A stretch of DNA of 64,000 nucleotides from NCBI GenBank assembly GCA_039545295.1, contig BCIK01000020.1:509694-573693 (forward strand), written 5' to 3'. Made by a program: the position numbers and the translations under genes. The notes beneath the pieces are model-generated. The model saw nothing but the letters and a program-made list of their open reading frames with translations. It was not told the origin of the DNA and made no database searches. Source of the DNA: Udeniomyces pyricola (taxonomy: Eukaryota; Basidiomycota; Tremellomycetes; Cystofilobasidiales; Mrakiaceae). Shown here piece by piece: positions 13,294 to 24,675 of the stretch. How positions within the stretch are numbered: position 1 is the stretch's first letter; each line of letters starts with the position of its first letter.

Positions 13294-13638
13294 GGGGCTT
13301 GAAGGGTTGGGCGATGTGGGATGGGAAGGGATGGAATGGAATGGGAATGAAGGGGAGGGGAAGGACGGCGCGTCAGTGATGAATTGGGTGAGAGTGTAAG
13401 TGTGTGTGTGGATGAGCGTGATTGTGATTATGATGAGCGTGAGAGTGCTTATAATAAGCGTGGAAGCGGGAAAAGGGTTTACAAGTTGCACGACTAAACT
13501 AGTTGATAGTTATATATTTCTCACTTTCTACACTTACTATCCTTCTCTCATCACCCTATCCACCTATCCATATCCCCATCCGTCATCCTCCCTACCCACA
13601 TCCCCTCCGCTTTCTCAACTCATACTCATCAGCCAATC

Positions 13639-14476
13639 ATGGGAGGTGGAAACGTTTGTCCTCATCTTCCATACTCTTCCTCTCGCTCTTATCATCATCA
13701 ATCTGCACTTTCAACCATATACACACTCTTTCTCTTTCTCTCTCTCTCCCTTCCCCTCCCTTGTCCCCCTCTCCCACCCCGCCGCTACCCTCTTTGGCTC
13801 ACCTTTTCCTCTTGTATCCTCACATGGTCCTCACAGGCTCAAAAGACTGCCATGGCTCGAGCCAAGAACGCAAAGGCCGCTAAGACCGTCGGTTCTCAGC
13901 TCGACGTTAGTTTCTCCTTACCTGTTGGAGACCTCTCTCTCTCCTCACTTCTCCTCCGCCTTGCCCGCCGCCTTGTTACCGCGCTCACACCACGGCCTGA
14001 TTGACGTTTCGTCCCTGCACTACCATCCGATTCAGAGCAACAAGGCTGCCCAAACCATCCAATGTGTGACTTGCAAGAAGTACATCCCAATCCTAACCCT
14101 CATCCTCATCTCCTTGCTGTCGCAGTTACCGCTATAGGACCCAGGGGGCCTGATATCGTCTATCTTTCCCCACGTGTTTTCTTCCATCCACAGCACCTTC
14201 CAATCGACCACCAAGGCCCCTCAGCTGCTTGAGCACGCCCGTATGTCACTGATACCTCTTAATTTTTCACCAGATTGATAGAGATCGCCGACATGGATAG
14301 ATCGTTGATCATGTCGTCTCCCCCTGATTGATCTTGTACAGAAAACAAGCACAACAAGACCCTTGCCGATTGGTACGGTGTTTCTTTCCCCCCACCCTTG
14401 ACTGTCGGCTCGAAGACCCAAACGCTAATCGGATGCTTGCTTGTCATCCTCCAGCTTCCCGACCGTAGGCGCCTAA
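13639..14476 (+). CDS. Small 4F5 / At2g23090-type zinc-finger protein
   Basis: A 75-residue basic protein in six exons: 13639-13653, 13837-13905, 14036-14079, 14194-14240, 14342-14372 and 14455-14476. The start MGGGN, then AQKTAMARAKNAKAAK, matches a eukaryote-wide family of small proteins (4F5-like N-terminus plus a single C2H2-type finger). The finger is CVTCKNTFQSTTKAPQLLEH with a second His in NKHN, and the protein ends ADCFPTVGA, as family members do. Cellular role is not established; nucleic-acid binding is suggested. The first coding exon is only 15 nt. Every exon is under 70 nt, so no long ORF reveals the gene. All junctions keep frame. Confidence 0.85.
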
Positions 14477-14893
14477 CCGAACCATCAGTCTCATTCATCA
14501 TAGACGTTTCCGAGGTCAAAGGGGTTGAGCAAGAGGATATAGAGGGCGTCAGAGGCAAGGGCTTCTTGGACGTCCTTGATCAGATTCGTTCGTCTGTGGG
14601 GTTGAGGGTCTCTTTGAGGGTTTGGAGCTCGTTGTTGTCGCTGTCTTTTGGGTCTTTATTCAGTGTTGTTTTTGTTCTTCCTCTTGGATTTTATTGACTT
14701 TTCCAAGCCTGACTCTTCCGTTCCCTGCTGCTGGAAACCCACATGGCGGTGTACATCGATGAGCAGTGCTGATCCTGCCGGGACTACAGTAACTTGTTTC
14801 TAGACGCACAAGATAACGGTCTAAATACGTTCCCCTCGTCGCGATCCTGCTGTGTGACAGCAAAGCCATCGTACAAAAGCCATAGCCATCTAT
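14477..14893. other. Convergent 3' intergenic region
   Basis: About 420 bases between converging genes. T-rich 3' flank of the small zinc-finger gene; a plus-strand ORF here (to 14697) starts inside that gene's last intron in another frame and is not credible. Nothing else seen. Confidence 0.4.
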
Positions 14894-16393
14894 TTACATC
14901 TTCCACCAATTTTCACCTACCCTTTCCCTATGCTCTTCCATCACCGCGTCCCCATTAGCCCCTTCGTCGTCCTCGGAACCGAACAAATGGTAAATGGGCC
15001 GCCTGACCTGACGTCGCTGGTCTTGTAACGCCTGCTCGGCCGCTACTAACCCCCACGCCATCGCCGAGATTCCAATGGTGGAATCGGTGTCGGTCGAAGC
15101 AGCTATCCAGGGAGGTGATGATGGTTGTGACCTGGAAACTGACATTGACTGAGTCTGCACCAGAAGTGGAAGGGTCCGAATAAGTTCCGTAGCAAGAGGT
15201 TTGGGCGATGGAGCGGGTTTGAGCAGCGAAGCAGAAAGGGCAGCCGGCTGTAGGACACTGGTACCAGTCAGCATCGAGGATCGTGTGAGGGCAGTGTGGG
15301 TATGGGGGAGGCTTGTGACGAGTAGTTTGGCGGGCGGAGGGGCGGTCGATGGTCTATCGAGAGCTGGGTTCGCTAAGTGGCAGACAGGAGCGTCCGCATA
15401 CGCAGTGGATGGCCCAATGGCTCGGTTGGATTCCTTGGTGTCCTGTTGACCTTGTTTGTTCGATCGATCTTTGAGAGGTGTAACCTCTAGCTCGCTGTGG
15501 GTACGGTCGTCTCTGTCATCTCTGCTTGGGGTCGGCGCCAGCAATCCTCGGTCGTTCATGAATGCAAAGTCGTTGGTGGCCGAGTTCTGGAGCCGGCGGT
15601 CTCGGGGTGATCTGCTCCGGCTACCGGACACAGTTCTCGTGTGAAGGACCGAGGGCGCATAGAAGCGAGATGGTAGCTCCGGAAGCTCATCCCATCCGAG
15701 CTCCTCCCTGTTGGGTCTTGGCCGCAGTCGAGGCAGGGCAGAGGGTCGAATGCCTACGAGACCGGTGTCGGCATGGCATGTGGCTAGGTGCGAGGACAGC
15801 TTGCGGACCGTGACTTGGGTAGCAGGCGACGAGCAGGCTAGAGTAGGAAGAGGAAAGCATCCAAACCGGTGGAGGCTAAGCCTAGGGTCAGTCGCTCCGT
15901 ATCGACGCAAATGAAGAGAAGCCACATGGGAGATGCGATGGAACGCACACGCGTAAGGGCAGATGGCTATATGCGAAGGCTCATGCTGGTCTTGAAAGTG
16001 CGGGAGCATGTCTCGCTTATGTCGAAAGGTCGAATGACAGTCAGCCCAAGAGCATCTCCTCTTCCCGCCTTTGGCGGGGATCCGTAGGACGGCGTCGTAG
16101 TGTTTGTTGATATGCTGAAACGCGAGCACACACGACAACATGAACAGAACAACACGTCAGATTGCAACATCCAACGGTTGTTCTCGGTCGTTGGGTCCGG
16201 GACATAGGCTTCTCACCTTTTCGAGGGCATTTCTCGAGCTGAGAACGGCATGACAAGAGAAGACCCCATCAGTTGTCCAAAGACATCGACAGTCGTAGGC
16301 GAGTGCGTTGAAGGAGCAAAATTCCAAGATGCGGTCAATGACCGGACGAGAGCCAATGGCGGACGTGGTTCGAGACGGGTCGGTTAGAGGCAT
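14894..16393 (-). CDS. C2H2-like zinc-finger protein of unknown function
   Basis: Two exons, 16393-16217 and 16114-14894, give 465 residues. Residues ~60-140 hold two zinc-finger-like units: CSWADCHSTFRHKRDMLPHF with QDQH, then CPYACAFHRISH ending in SSHLATCHAD. The N-terminus is Cys-rich (CSFNALAYDCRCLW). The C-terminal ~300 residues are low-complexity Ser/Thr/Pro/Arg with scattered acidic stretches, consistent with a disordered nuclear regulator. A second intron is conceivable near 15.9 kb between the halves of finger two, but an 88-nt candidate would break the frame, so I leave it unspliced. Shares a 391-base divergent promoter with the PAP2-B gene. No orthologue recognised; DNA binding is inference. 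Confidence 0.6.
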
Positions 16394-16784
16394 GGGCAGT
16401 CAAAGGTCGACATGGAGCTGAAGCCTGATCGGGGCAGGGGTGTGTGGCCTCTGGTATGGCGTTGGTGGCAACAAGTGGGTGGTGATGACGGTGTCGGGCG
16501 TGGTGATGATGGACTTTGGGGGGTGTATGGTGATGGATGTATGTAATACGACTAGCCGTACGTGACCTAATGAGGACTTGAGTATGGATATCGAATATAG
16601 ATGTGATATCGATGATCGTCGATCGACCGTTGTCTTTCGACATGCTGCAGAAGACATGTTGATCGCGGGGGACCTCTTCAGTCGCGTTATCGTCAAGTAG
16701 AACGTATATCACGACGTACTTCCTTCTTGACGACATCGACAACATCATCCAACGAATCCCTTTCCTACTGCATAGACGACTGCC
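16394..16784. promoter_or_regulatory. Short divergent promoter, C2H2-like gene / PAP2 gene B
   Basis: 391 bases between two head-to-head start codons. It contains a GTG/GAT-rich stretch (about 16480-16540) but no ORF with coding character. Both promoters must share it. Confidence 0.4.
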
Positions 16785-18781
16785 ATGCCATCATCTGCTC
16801 TTCATACCATGCTACCCATGTTCCGATCCTCACCCAACCACGAAGGCGAGTCCCCCGAGACGCATGCCCGGGCAACGTTGAAAGAGATTGCCAAGTGCTA
16901 CGGTAAGCTCGACCTCTCTTTCTCTCCCTGTCCCCTGCGTGCCCTTTGATAGCCTCGCCCCATCCCCACGGTCGTACATCATACTCTCGGCCTGGCACTT
17001 ACCCTGTCGTCGCTCCTCCATCAATCATCGAACGCGTCCCGCATCCAAGGCTTCGATTGGCTCCTCGTCATCTTCCTCTGGTTCTTCCTCTCTTGGCTCA
17101 ACCGGCAGGAGGGTCACAAGCGGGAGTTCAGTCTCCAGGACATATCCATCCAGCATACATTTGCTGTTGTGTACGTCCAACGTTCGATGTCTTTGCCTAG
17201 CTCCCACTAAAAGCGCGACAGAAAGAGAAGATGTGAATGCCTGTGTGTATCCTGGTACCAAACGCTGACGCACCTTTCACTCGACTCATCATTATCTCAC
17301 AGCGAGAGAGTGCCTGTGCGTGACGTTTCCCCAGGGCTTGCAGCTCGCTTGATCCTTCTAACCCGTCATACTACTCATGATGCCAGATTCTCACCAACAT
17401 TTGCTTACATATGCCGTACTGCATGCTTCTCATCAAACGGACCTTTCCCTTCTTATAGCCAGGTCTTCTCATCCTCTTCTCGGCCGTCATCCCCCTAGTC
17501 TCGGTTCTCTTCATCTCGTTCGCCATCACTCGCTCGTCCTGGGATGCCCACAACTCGTCTCTTGCTGTACTCGTATCTTACACTATCACCGGTCTTGTCA
17601 CTCAGGTCATCAAGGTACGTCTAGGATCGTTACCTCGGTCCGCCAGACAGAGTCAAGCCTAACCTGTCCATGTCTGGCACTTCCTCGTGTATCCCCATTA
17701 TACATACAGATGGGCGTTGGTCGGCCCCGGCCGGATCTGATCAAGTACGTCTGATACGTCATTCTCTCGACTCTATCTCACTCCCAAATGAAGAAGAAAG
17801 AAGATGTTGATGCTTGCAATTTCTCTGCATTTCGTCATCTGCAAATGTACGACCCGCTTCTAGCCGATGCGACCCAGCCCCTGGAGCACACGATGCCAGC
17901 CCATACGGGCTCTCTAATGTGACCATTTGTCGGGATACCCACGCCGGCTTTATTCTGAATGATGGCTTCAAGGTAAGCTCAACAATCTAACGCGATCGTG
18001 TCTCGACTTCCACGCACAGCTGAACGAGATGACTAATCGATTTGTCCTCTCGGTTCCAAGTCGTTCCCCTCCGGACACTCTAGCCTGTCGTTTGCCGGTC
18101 TCGGCGTTCTCACGTTCTATCTTGCTGGCCATCTCAAGCTTTTCTCCACCCGGGGTCACAAATCCAAGGCATGGATTGCGTTGACTCCCTTGGTAGGTTT
18201 CTTACGTCACCGTCATGGTTTGCTTCTTTCTCAGGCCTGGCCTGGCCTTTCTGTACATGCATCCAGTCAGAACTGACAACCTCTTTTTCTTTTGCTTTGC
18301 CCAATAGCTGGGTGCCGCTATGGTTGCTGTTTCGAGAACGGCTGATAACAGGCATGCCTGGTCGGACGTCACGGTACGTTTCGTCCCTGACTCGTGATGG
18401 CAACATGCACGGTCCAGTACCAAGCTAATCATTCTCTTTGGTCATGTACCATATCTCTGCATAGGTTGGCTCCCTCCTTGGCTTGGGGATTGCATTTGTG
18501 TCATACCGTGGCTACTATCCTCGTGAGTGTTTTTTTTTTTTTTTTTTTTTTTTTCTGTCACTGACGAGATCAATGGGAATCCAAAACTGATGTCATTTGG
18601 CCGTTACTTCTATTATCTTCTAGCTCTGTGGCATACCCATTCTCATCTTCCCTATGCTCCTCGGGAGGTTGACACCGATGATGCCAACGGGCTTGCTCTC
18701 GGTCGAACCAACGGGTACGCTTCGCTCGGCGAAGGAGACGAAGATGAGGAGCGAGTCGTCAGCCGACCGTCTGGAAACTAG
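16785..18781 (+). CDS. PAP2-family lipid phosphate phosphatase (paralogue B)
   Basis: Ten exons (16785-16902, 17050-17170, 17303-17315, 17459-17614, 17710-17744, 17864-17972, 18061-18192, 18308-18373, 18465-18522, 18624-18781) give 321 residues in an unbroken frame. PAP2 motifs: K-MGVGRPRP (across an intron), [11 protein letters not shown] and [12 protein letters not shown]. Membrane spans include [14 protein letters not shown] and [17 protein letters not shown], and the tail is acidic. It is clearly homologous to the gene at 4.2 kb (ERVP, RCxP, YGLSN and PSGHSSLS shared) and presumably also acts on phosphatidate-type lipids in internal membranes. Exon 3 is a 13-nt micro-exon that supplies the conserved ERVP. 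The last intron carries 25 consecutive T. Confidence 0.88.
18530..18554 (+). repeat. T25 homopolymer in the last intron of PAP2 gene B
   Basis: Twenty-five consecutive T starting 7 bases after the GTGAGT donor begins (18523). It lies wholly inside the intron, so length variation would not alter the protein, although it sits far from the 3' splice site. Confidence 0.9.
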
Positions 18782-19053
18782 CGCACGGGCCGAGCCGTCC
18801 GCGCGCAGCAGAAAGATATAGAATGCGGGCCTTTTCTGAGGCTTTCGGAAGGCTTGCTGTATGTTTTCATCTTCGTCTGACAGCCAAAGAAGAGAATGTG
18901 ATCGTGATATCATGAGATTGTCAGGAAGAACAACAGAAGTCAAAGTATTAAACAGAAGGTAGAAACCTTGTTAAAAGAAAAATACACCAGGGCCGCCTGG
19001 ACCTCCTCTCAGCCCTTCTAGCTTTCCCCCTTGTCGAGACCCCTGATCTGTCC

Positions 19054-19714
19054 TCAGCACGCCCGACTGATGACATTGAAATACTCTTCAACCATCCTTT
19101 TCGCCTCTGCCTGCTCTTCTGGTGACAAGTGTTCGATCCTGGGTTTGCGAGTGCTCTGATCTTGCGAGGCGGCCTTTTTCTTGAACAGGGACTTGACAAC
19201 TTGAGTGAACGGCTTAGGTGCAGGGAACAAAATGGGTTCCAGCTTAGCTCGGAGATCGAGTTGACGGCGTGAAAGACGGGCAGCGACTTCGTGGTGAATG
19301 GAAGATTCGAGGGCAGAATGGATGGACGAGCCGGGAGCGATGAAGGGACCTGTAGGAGCAAGATGGACGGAACATGGCAGCAAATGATCAATCGATTGCG
19401 CCTATGTTGTTCTTGCTGCCGAAACTATATATGGACAACGTACGAGGATGAGGGTTAGCAAGTTCAGCCTCAGCCTGAGGAGAGAGCTCGAGCTCGAGGG
19501 CAGCGAGGTAGGATGGAGGCAAAAGCGAATCTCCATAGGAGGGTAGGAAATCGGTTGGATGGGAGCTTGAGCTTAGGGAGAAGGATGAGGCGGACGAGGT
19601 GTAAGAGGCTCGAGAAGAAGCTGAGGAGGGTAGAGATGGCGATTCGTCCGTAGCTGAGGCAGAGGCGAGATCTTGAGCGAGGTTCCAAGAGCGAGGGGAA
19701 CGGGTGATGGCCAT
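19054..19714 (-). CDS. Small protein of unknown function
   Basis: Two exons, 19714-19444 and 19349-19054, give 188 residues; the phase-1 junction closes exactly. The N-terminal half is Ser/Ala-rich with PSYGDSLLPPSY. The C-terminal half is basic and helical (HHEVAARLSRRQLDLRAKLE) with a Lys cluster (SLFKKKAAS), ending SPEEQAEAKRMVEEYF. I see no signal peptide or membrane span and recognise no family. The charged, regular C-terminal half and the clean splice argue that it is real. Its 3' end converges on PAP2 gene B. Confidence 0.55.
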
Positions 19715-20535
19715 GGCAGGAGGTGCGTTTGAGTTGAAGGGGGTGGCTGGATATGGGTTAGCGAGAGGCAGAGGTCGATGGTTTATGGAGGAAGCCGACG
19801 GTGAGACGGGAAGTCTTTGGGTGAGAATGGTGAATGGGGGGAAGGAAGCATGCTACTTTTGGGTTATATAAGGTAGGACGGGAGAGGACCAGAGGACGAA
19901 AGGATTGATGGCGAAGGCGAAGGAGTCCAAGAGAAGGAGAGAGTGAGGCAAAGGGGAAGAAAGAGTGCGAAAGCGAAGGCGAAGGCGAAGGTGCGGGCGA
20001 AGGCGCGGGCAAACATCTCGATCACGTGGAGACTGCGCGTCGAGTTACACGCGTATGATGCATGATGGTCCGTCACTGCATCGCGTACTCCCTCGATCAA
20101 CGGATCAATGAATCCATCGATCATGCATAAAAGGGGGAGTAATCCGTGCCCATACGCCCTGACATTCAGTCAACCCTGTTCGCTTTCAATCCCGACCGGC
20201 CGGCGCCATCCATACTCAACAAATACCAGCTCCAAGCAAGCCGCATACAGCATGATACACAACGACAGGGTGAAGGGAGGTAACTCGATCGACAAGTAAA
20301 AGACACAGACAAAAAAAAACTATATATATATAGAAAACTAGGCAAAACAGAGACAAAATCAAACAAGGTGCCAAGCGAGAGCAGTACGTCAAGGCCAAAC
20401 AAAGACAGACAGTGGTCGGGACTACGACAATGGATGTTGAATAGAGATGGAGAGATGAAACAGGGAATCAAGGGGGAAACAGATAGCAAAATCATTGACT
20501 GGTAGCAAATAGGAATACCAGAGCCAAGTCGGCCA
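19715..20535. other. Intergenic region upstream of the 188-residue gene
   Basis: About 820 bases, same-strand genes on both sides. 19900-20010 is a G/A-rich simple stretch (repeated GCGAAGGCGAAG-like units), which would be a pyrimidine-rich leader on the minus strand. The remainder is presumably the 3' end of the upstream membrane-protein transcript. No credible ORF. Confidence 0.4.
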
Positions 20536-22506
20536 TCATGCGTCCGAGCGAACGCGCACGACGTTGTCATAGAGTCTGCTTCACAGCAATCCAAAGCCAA
20601 CCACAAGGTTGAATATCCATCATCAGTATCAGCTAAGACATCAGGAAGGGCAACCAACCCAAGCAGCGAATCCACTGACCTTCCACGCTGGACACCCGCA
20701 TACTCTCCGCGGTACTCGCCTCTGCCTGTTCCAAACTCGTCGTCAGTGCTGTAAACGCTCAGCTCCGAGTTTCTCTTGCCGCCATGATTGGACCCGACAT
20801 GTCGCCCGCTTGCCGAAGGAACAACGAGCCGACCGTGCTCATTAATAGAGGGCTGAGGAGAATGGCCGTAATTGGATGAAACCGCGGATGAAGGAGGATG
20901 TGGCGTATGGAGAGGGTTTTGGAGTTGATAATGGAGAGTCGATGCTGAGGCAGCCGATGAAAGAAGCTAGTCACAGCAAAAGAACATTCGACGAAGGAGC
21001 AAGATAGAGTTCAGATCAAATAGGTTGTCAGCGGTCAAACAGATCCGTAAACGAAAAAGGGGAAGAGGGATAAATGTAAGAAACGGAACACACATCTTCA
21101 GTCGAGGTATTGGGAGGATTTCGATCCATGAGCTCTTCGAATGACGATGCAACCGATCTAGAGTCAAATGGAGATGACGGAGGGGCAGCGAGGTGCATGC
21201 TTGCTACCGAGGGCGGATGACTTGACGAGGACGGCTTTAGGTTAATTTGGGAGGATCGCCTGGCGCCGGTTGTGGCAGGAGTGGCCTCGTATTGATCTTG
21301 ATTGACAACGTATGCTGAGGGTTTGCTGGTAAAATACGAGTTGCCTGACGCGCCTCCATAGGCTGATGAAGGGGGAGTCGGAAGAGGTGGTGTCGTGTAG
21401 TTGTCGACGGGGGTGAATTGGGTGTTGATAGCACCAACGCCAGCTCGATTTCCCGCGTAGATGGTGTCTCGCGACTTTTCATATCCACTAAAGAGCGAAG
21501 GGTCCTTTTCTGAAGTCATCCCGTTGGAGGTTGGCACAGCGCCACCGATCCAACTCGCCGCTCTTTCCATAGGACTACCTAGGGTCGTCCATCCTCGACT
21601 TGCCCTGATGCCCCGGTGAACTCTGGCGCTGGGACCTGTGCCTCCGCTTTTTTTGATGCCGTTCACTGGTAGAAGTAGCGTTGCTGAAGCACGATCTCGG
21701 TGGGATTTGATCTTCTTACCGACGAGAAGACATATCATGATAGCAATACAACCCAGAAAGACGAACCCCACAACAGCGCCGGAGGATACTTTGGTGGAGG
21801 CCGCCGCAGCATCGGTCGATCCAGCTGTCGCTTGGCCACGGTTCGGCGAGGCTGTTGGGGATGAGGCAGTCGCCGTACCGGCTGTGATCAGGCCAGGAAG
21901 CGAGATCATCGTGTTTTTCGTCGATGAGGGTGAAGACAACCCTGTCGTTGTCGAGATGATACCAGCCAATAAGACAGCCGAAGATGAAGCAGCGTCGAGC
22001 GGAACGGATGTGGACAGAATTGGCGAAGAGGGATCGGCCAGGAAAACGGTTGAAGATAGAGGACCTGAGTTGCCGTTGGCAGATGGCGCAGGGGTATATA
22101 CAGAGGTGATCATTCGGGCAGTCGTGGGAGGGGAAGAGGATTTGGCATCGCTGGCCGGAGTTGGCTCGGGGATCGAAGTCTGACTTGAAGGGGAAGACCG
22201 CCCATCGGCAGTGGCTTGGGGTTGATTGGATGCCGTATCATTGCTACCCTCCTGCAGCTTCGTCGTCGGCGTGGCGGCCGTTGATTCGGCCGGCTTCTCA
22301 GACGTCTTGGGAGATTCGGCCATCGTAGTCGTTGTCAGATCAGGAGAGGAAGCAGCGGATGAAGGCGAGGGAGTTTCGACGGCAGAGGGAGAAGAAGGAG
22401 TGACAGGAGCGGCAGCTACCGACGGGGTAGGGGAGGCAGAAAGAGTTGGGAGGGCATCAAGGATGGAGGCCATGTTGACAGGAAGACTCGAGGGGGGAAC
22501 TGGCAT
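20536..22506 (-). CDS. Ser/Thr-rich single-pass membrane protein (SKG6/Mid2-like)
   Basis: Three exons (22506-21094, 20966-20680, 20575-20536) give 579 residues. Residues 1-240 are almost pure Ser/Thr/Pro/Ala, as in heavily O-glycosylated wall-sensor ectodomains. There is one membrane span at ~243-262 (VVGFVFLGCIAIMICLLVG) followed by basic residues KKIKSHRDR. A ~300-residue Ser/Pro/Tyr-rich cytosolic tail ends LYDNVVRVRSDA. There is no classical signal peptide; the start chosen is the first true ATG (the longer ORF begins with TTG), and a second ATG lies 11 codons on. Topology resembles fungal Mid2/Wsc/SKG6-type cell-wall or polarity proteins. Function is inferred from architecture only. The last two exons are supported by frame closure and charged coding sequence. 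Confidence 0.6.
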
Positions 22507-22961
22507 TCGATGAAGTGAGCGTGAAGAGCGTGAAGGGGAAGATGAGAATGCGTGAAAGGCGAAGAAGCACAAATTGAGTGTTGGGTATGTTGTTGACGAC
22601 GACAAGTTCTACCGAGTTTACAGAGAAAATGGAGAGAGAGAGAGAGGGCGAGTCTGCTGAGGTAATACGGGTGTGCTGGACGGATGATCTTGATGGATAC
22701 AGTGCTAGGAGGAGAGGAAGTACAAGCAGAAGGCAACGCTAGCTCCGCTCGACAAGATCTACTAGTCGAGGAGGTACGGGGGGATTGATGGTGATGGAGG
22801 TTTGAGGTAGCGAGAGAAGGAAGTGACTGGGAGGGACCATAGTAAGGGGGGAAGGGGAGGTGGCTGATTGTTGATGGGGAAGGAACAGGGGACCAGTCGA
22901 GATCTCAACACCGACCGACCTCATTTCTTGACCCCTTTCCCGCCCTTTTTCCTCGCGCTCT

Positions 22962-24290
22962 TTAAGTAGATCCTGTTCGTTCCTCTTTGTCCCATTCAAT
23001 TAGGCCTCCAACGACGAGATGTTGGACAACTACCTTTTTAGCCAGGCACTCGGCTTCGTACATCTTAAGAAGGCCGCTATGGATCTTGGGCCATCCTTGA
23101 GCAACGCTGGTAGCGAGGGTGTGGAGCAGAGGAGAATGTTCATGCCAGGGTCCTGTCTTGAGTTTTGCGATTCGATTGATGGCAAGCGTGTAGAGATCAT
23201 TAGGTGGTGACAAGACCTGAGGGTCACTAGGGCCGGAGGGTGAAGCCGGAATGGATAGGGGCAAATCGAGATTCAGGGTTCGCAAACGAGGTGGGCGAGC
23301 TGAGGTACTCGACGTCTTGAGGAGAGAAGACGGCTGAACCGAGGACGTGAGAAGCTGAGCAGATCCGAAGATGTATCTAAATTAACCATACCAAAATACG
23401 GTTTACCGGTGTCAGCGAATGCTAAGAGGAACCAGAGCATCATCGATATTCGTCATATAGACTAACGGAAGAAAGCAGTAGTCGTCAAGACCCCAGACGC
23501 CGTGAGACCCGGCTGGTTCGAGCTTATACAAATCCTGAAGCGTCCAAACGAGGTCAAGATAGCTATGAAAGCGTTACAATGAGGCAAGGACGATGGACAT
23601 CAGCTAAGGGTCTCGTCTCGATCCGGTCTAAAAACCTAAGGCTTAAGCTTACGCAGGAAAGATGCGTAGCACGACGGCCTCGTCATCTTCATCTCCAAGA
23701 ACTCTTCCAACTCTGAGGGCATATAGGAAGAGGAAGAATGCGAGCTCATGACCTGTGCCATAGTCGATACGCGTCGCGTTGCCAAACGGAGACGTGTCGG
23801 CGAGCAGGGGAAGCAGAAGGGGCTGCAAGTGAGCGTGCTCCGGTGGAAGAAGCTGGGCAATGAGCGATGGGAGATCCTGATTGAAGGAACGGTTTTGATA
23901 GGAGTACCACACAAGTCAAGGTTAGAAACTTTTTTCGGAAAGAGATGAGCAGAGGCGGCTTGAGAGCGCGGATGGCTATCAGATTGATTGTTAGGCGCGT
24001 ACATTGGCAAGTTGGCGATCGAACGTCCGGAAGGCAAGATTACCAAAGCGCTGGCCACCTGTGAGAGGTGAGTGGTGCTGAGTGATGGCTTTGATAGCGA
24101 ACAGCATAGACTCAAGCCCGAGGACGATGGGGGAGCATGCGTTGGGCGAGATGTCGCCGAGGGATCGACCGACGACTTTTTGGCTGAGGGATCGGAGCCA
24201 AGATTGGTAGCGAGTGCAACCTTTGGATCTGAGCCAATGAGCGAGGTCCTGGTCGGATTGAATTTTTTTTGAAGGGGGCGAGTCGATCAT
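22962..24290 (-). CDS. Serine/threonine phosphatase 2A activator (PTPA, Rrd-type peptidyl-prolyl isomerase)
   Basis: PTPA proteins activate protein phosphatase 2A and have prolyl-isomerase activity. Exons 24290-24003, 23876-23653, 23562-23467 and 23376-22962 give 340 residues, normal for Rrd1/Rrd2. Hallmarks in order: [15 protein letters not shown] near the N-terminus, [57 protein letters not shown], and [14 protein letters not shown] near the C-terminus. I cannot tell Rrd1 from Rrd2 by eye. It is divergent, at 385 bases, from the RRM gene. Confidence 0.92.
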
Positions 24291-24675
24291 GGGACAAGTG
24301 CGCAGAACGAGGACGAAGAGACAGACGGGATGATGATTGCGGTGGGAGTATGTTGACGTGTGACGGGACAGATGGATAGAAGGAGAGTCGCAGCATCATC
24401 GCATGATTACCATATACAGTAATCAAGACGAGTTTGAGAATCGACCAGCAGACCTGTGCAGACACGTGACGGCGGCAGCGGTCCGACTCAGATCAAACAA
24501 TATATATCAAATCCCAGCATTTGGCTGCCGCCACCAGCAGCCACCCAGAATAGTAGTTATTATAACTGCATAATACCGATTCCCTGTGTCAGCAACCACT
24601 ACACGTACACATATATACACCCACATACGCACGTACATACACATTCGTCATCCACCCACTTCCGATCCAACCATC
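24291..24675. promoter_or_regulatory. Divergent promoter PTPA / RRM protein
   Basis: 385 bases between two head-to-head ATGs. The half next to the RRM gene holds (CA)- and (CATA)-rich simple sequence at about 24600-24660. No RNA gene seen. Confidence 0.4.

Noticed and set aside
21638..22183. 181-residue plus-strand ORF
   Set aside because: Complement of the Ser/Thr-rich membrane-protein exon; Ala/Val/Glu bias is the mirror of Ser/Thr codons.
22507..22605. N-terminal extension of the SKG6-like ORF
   Set aside because: The extension would begin with TTG, not ATG; nuclear fungal genes start at ATG, so 22506 was used.
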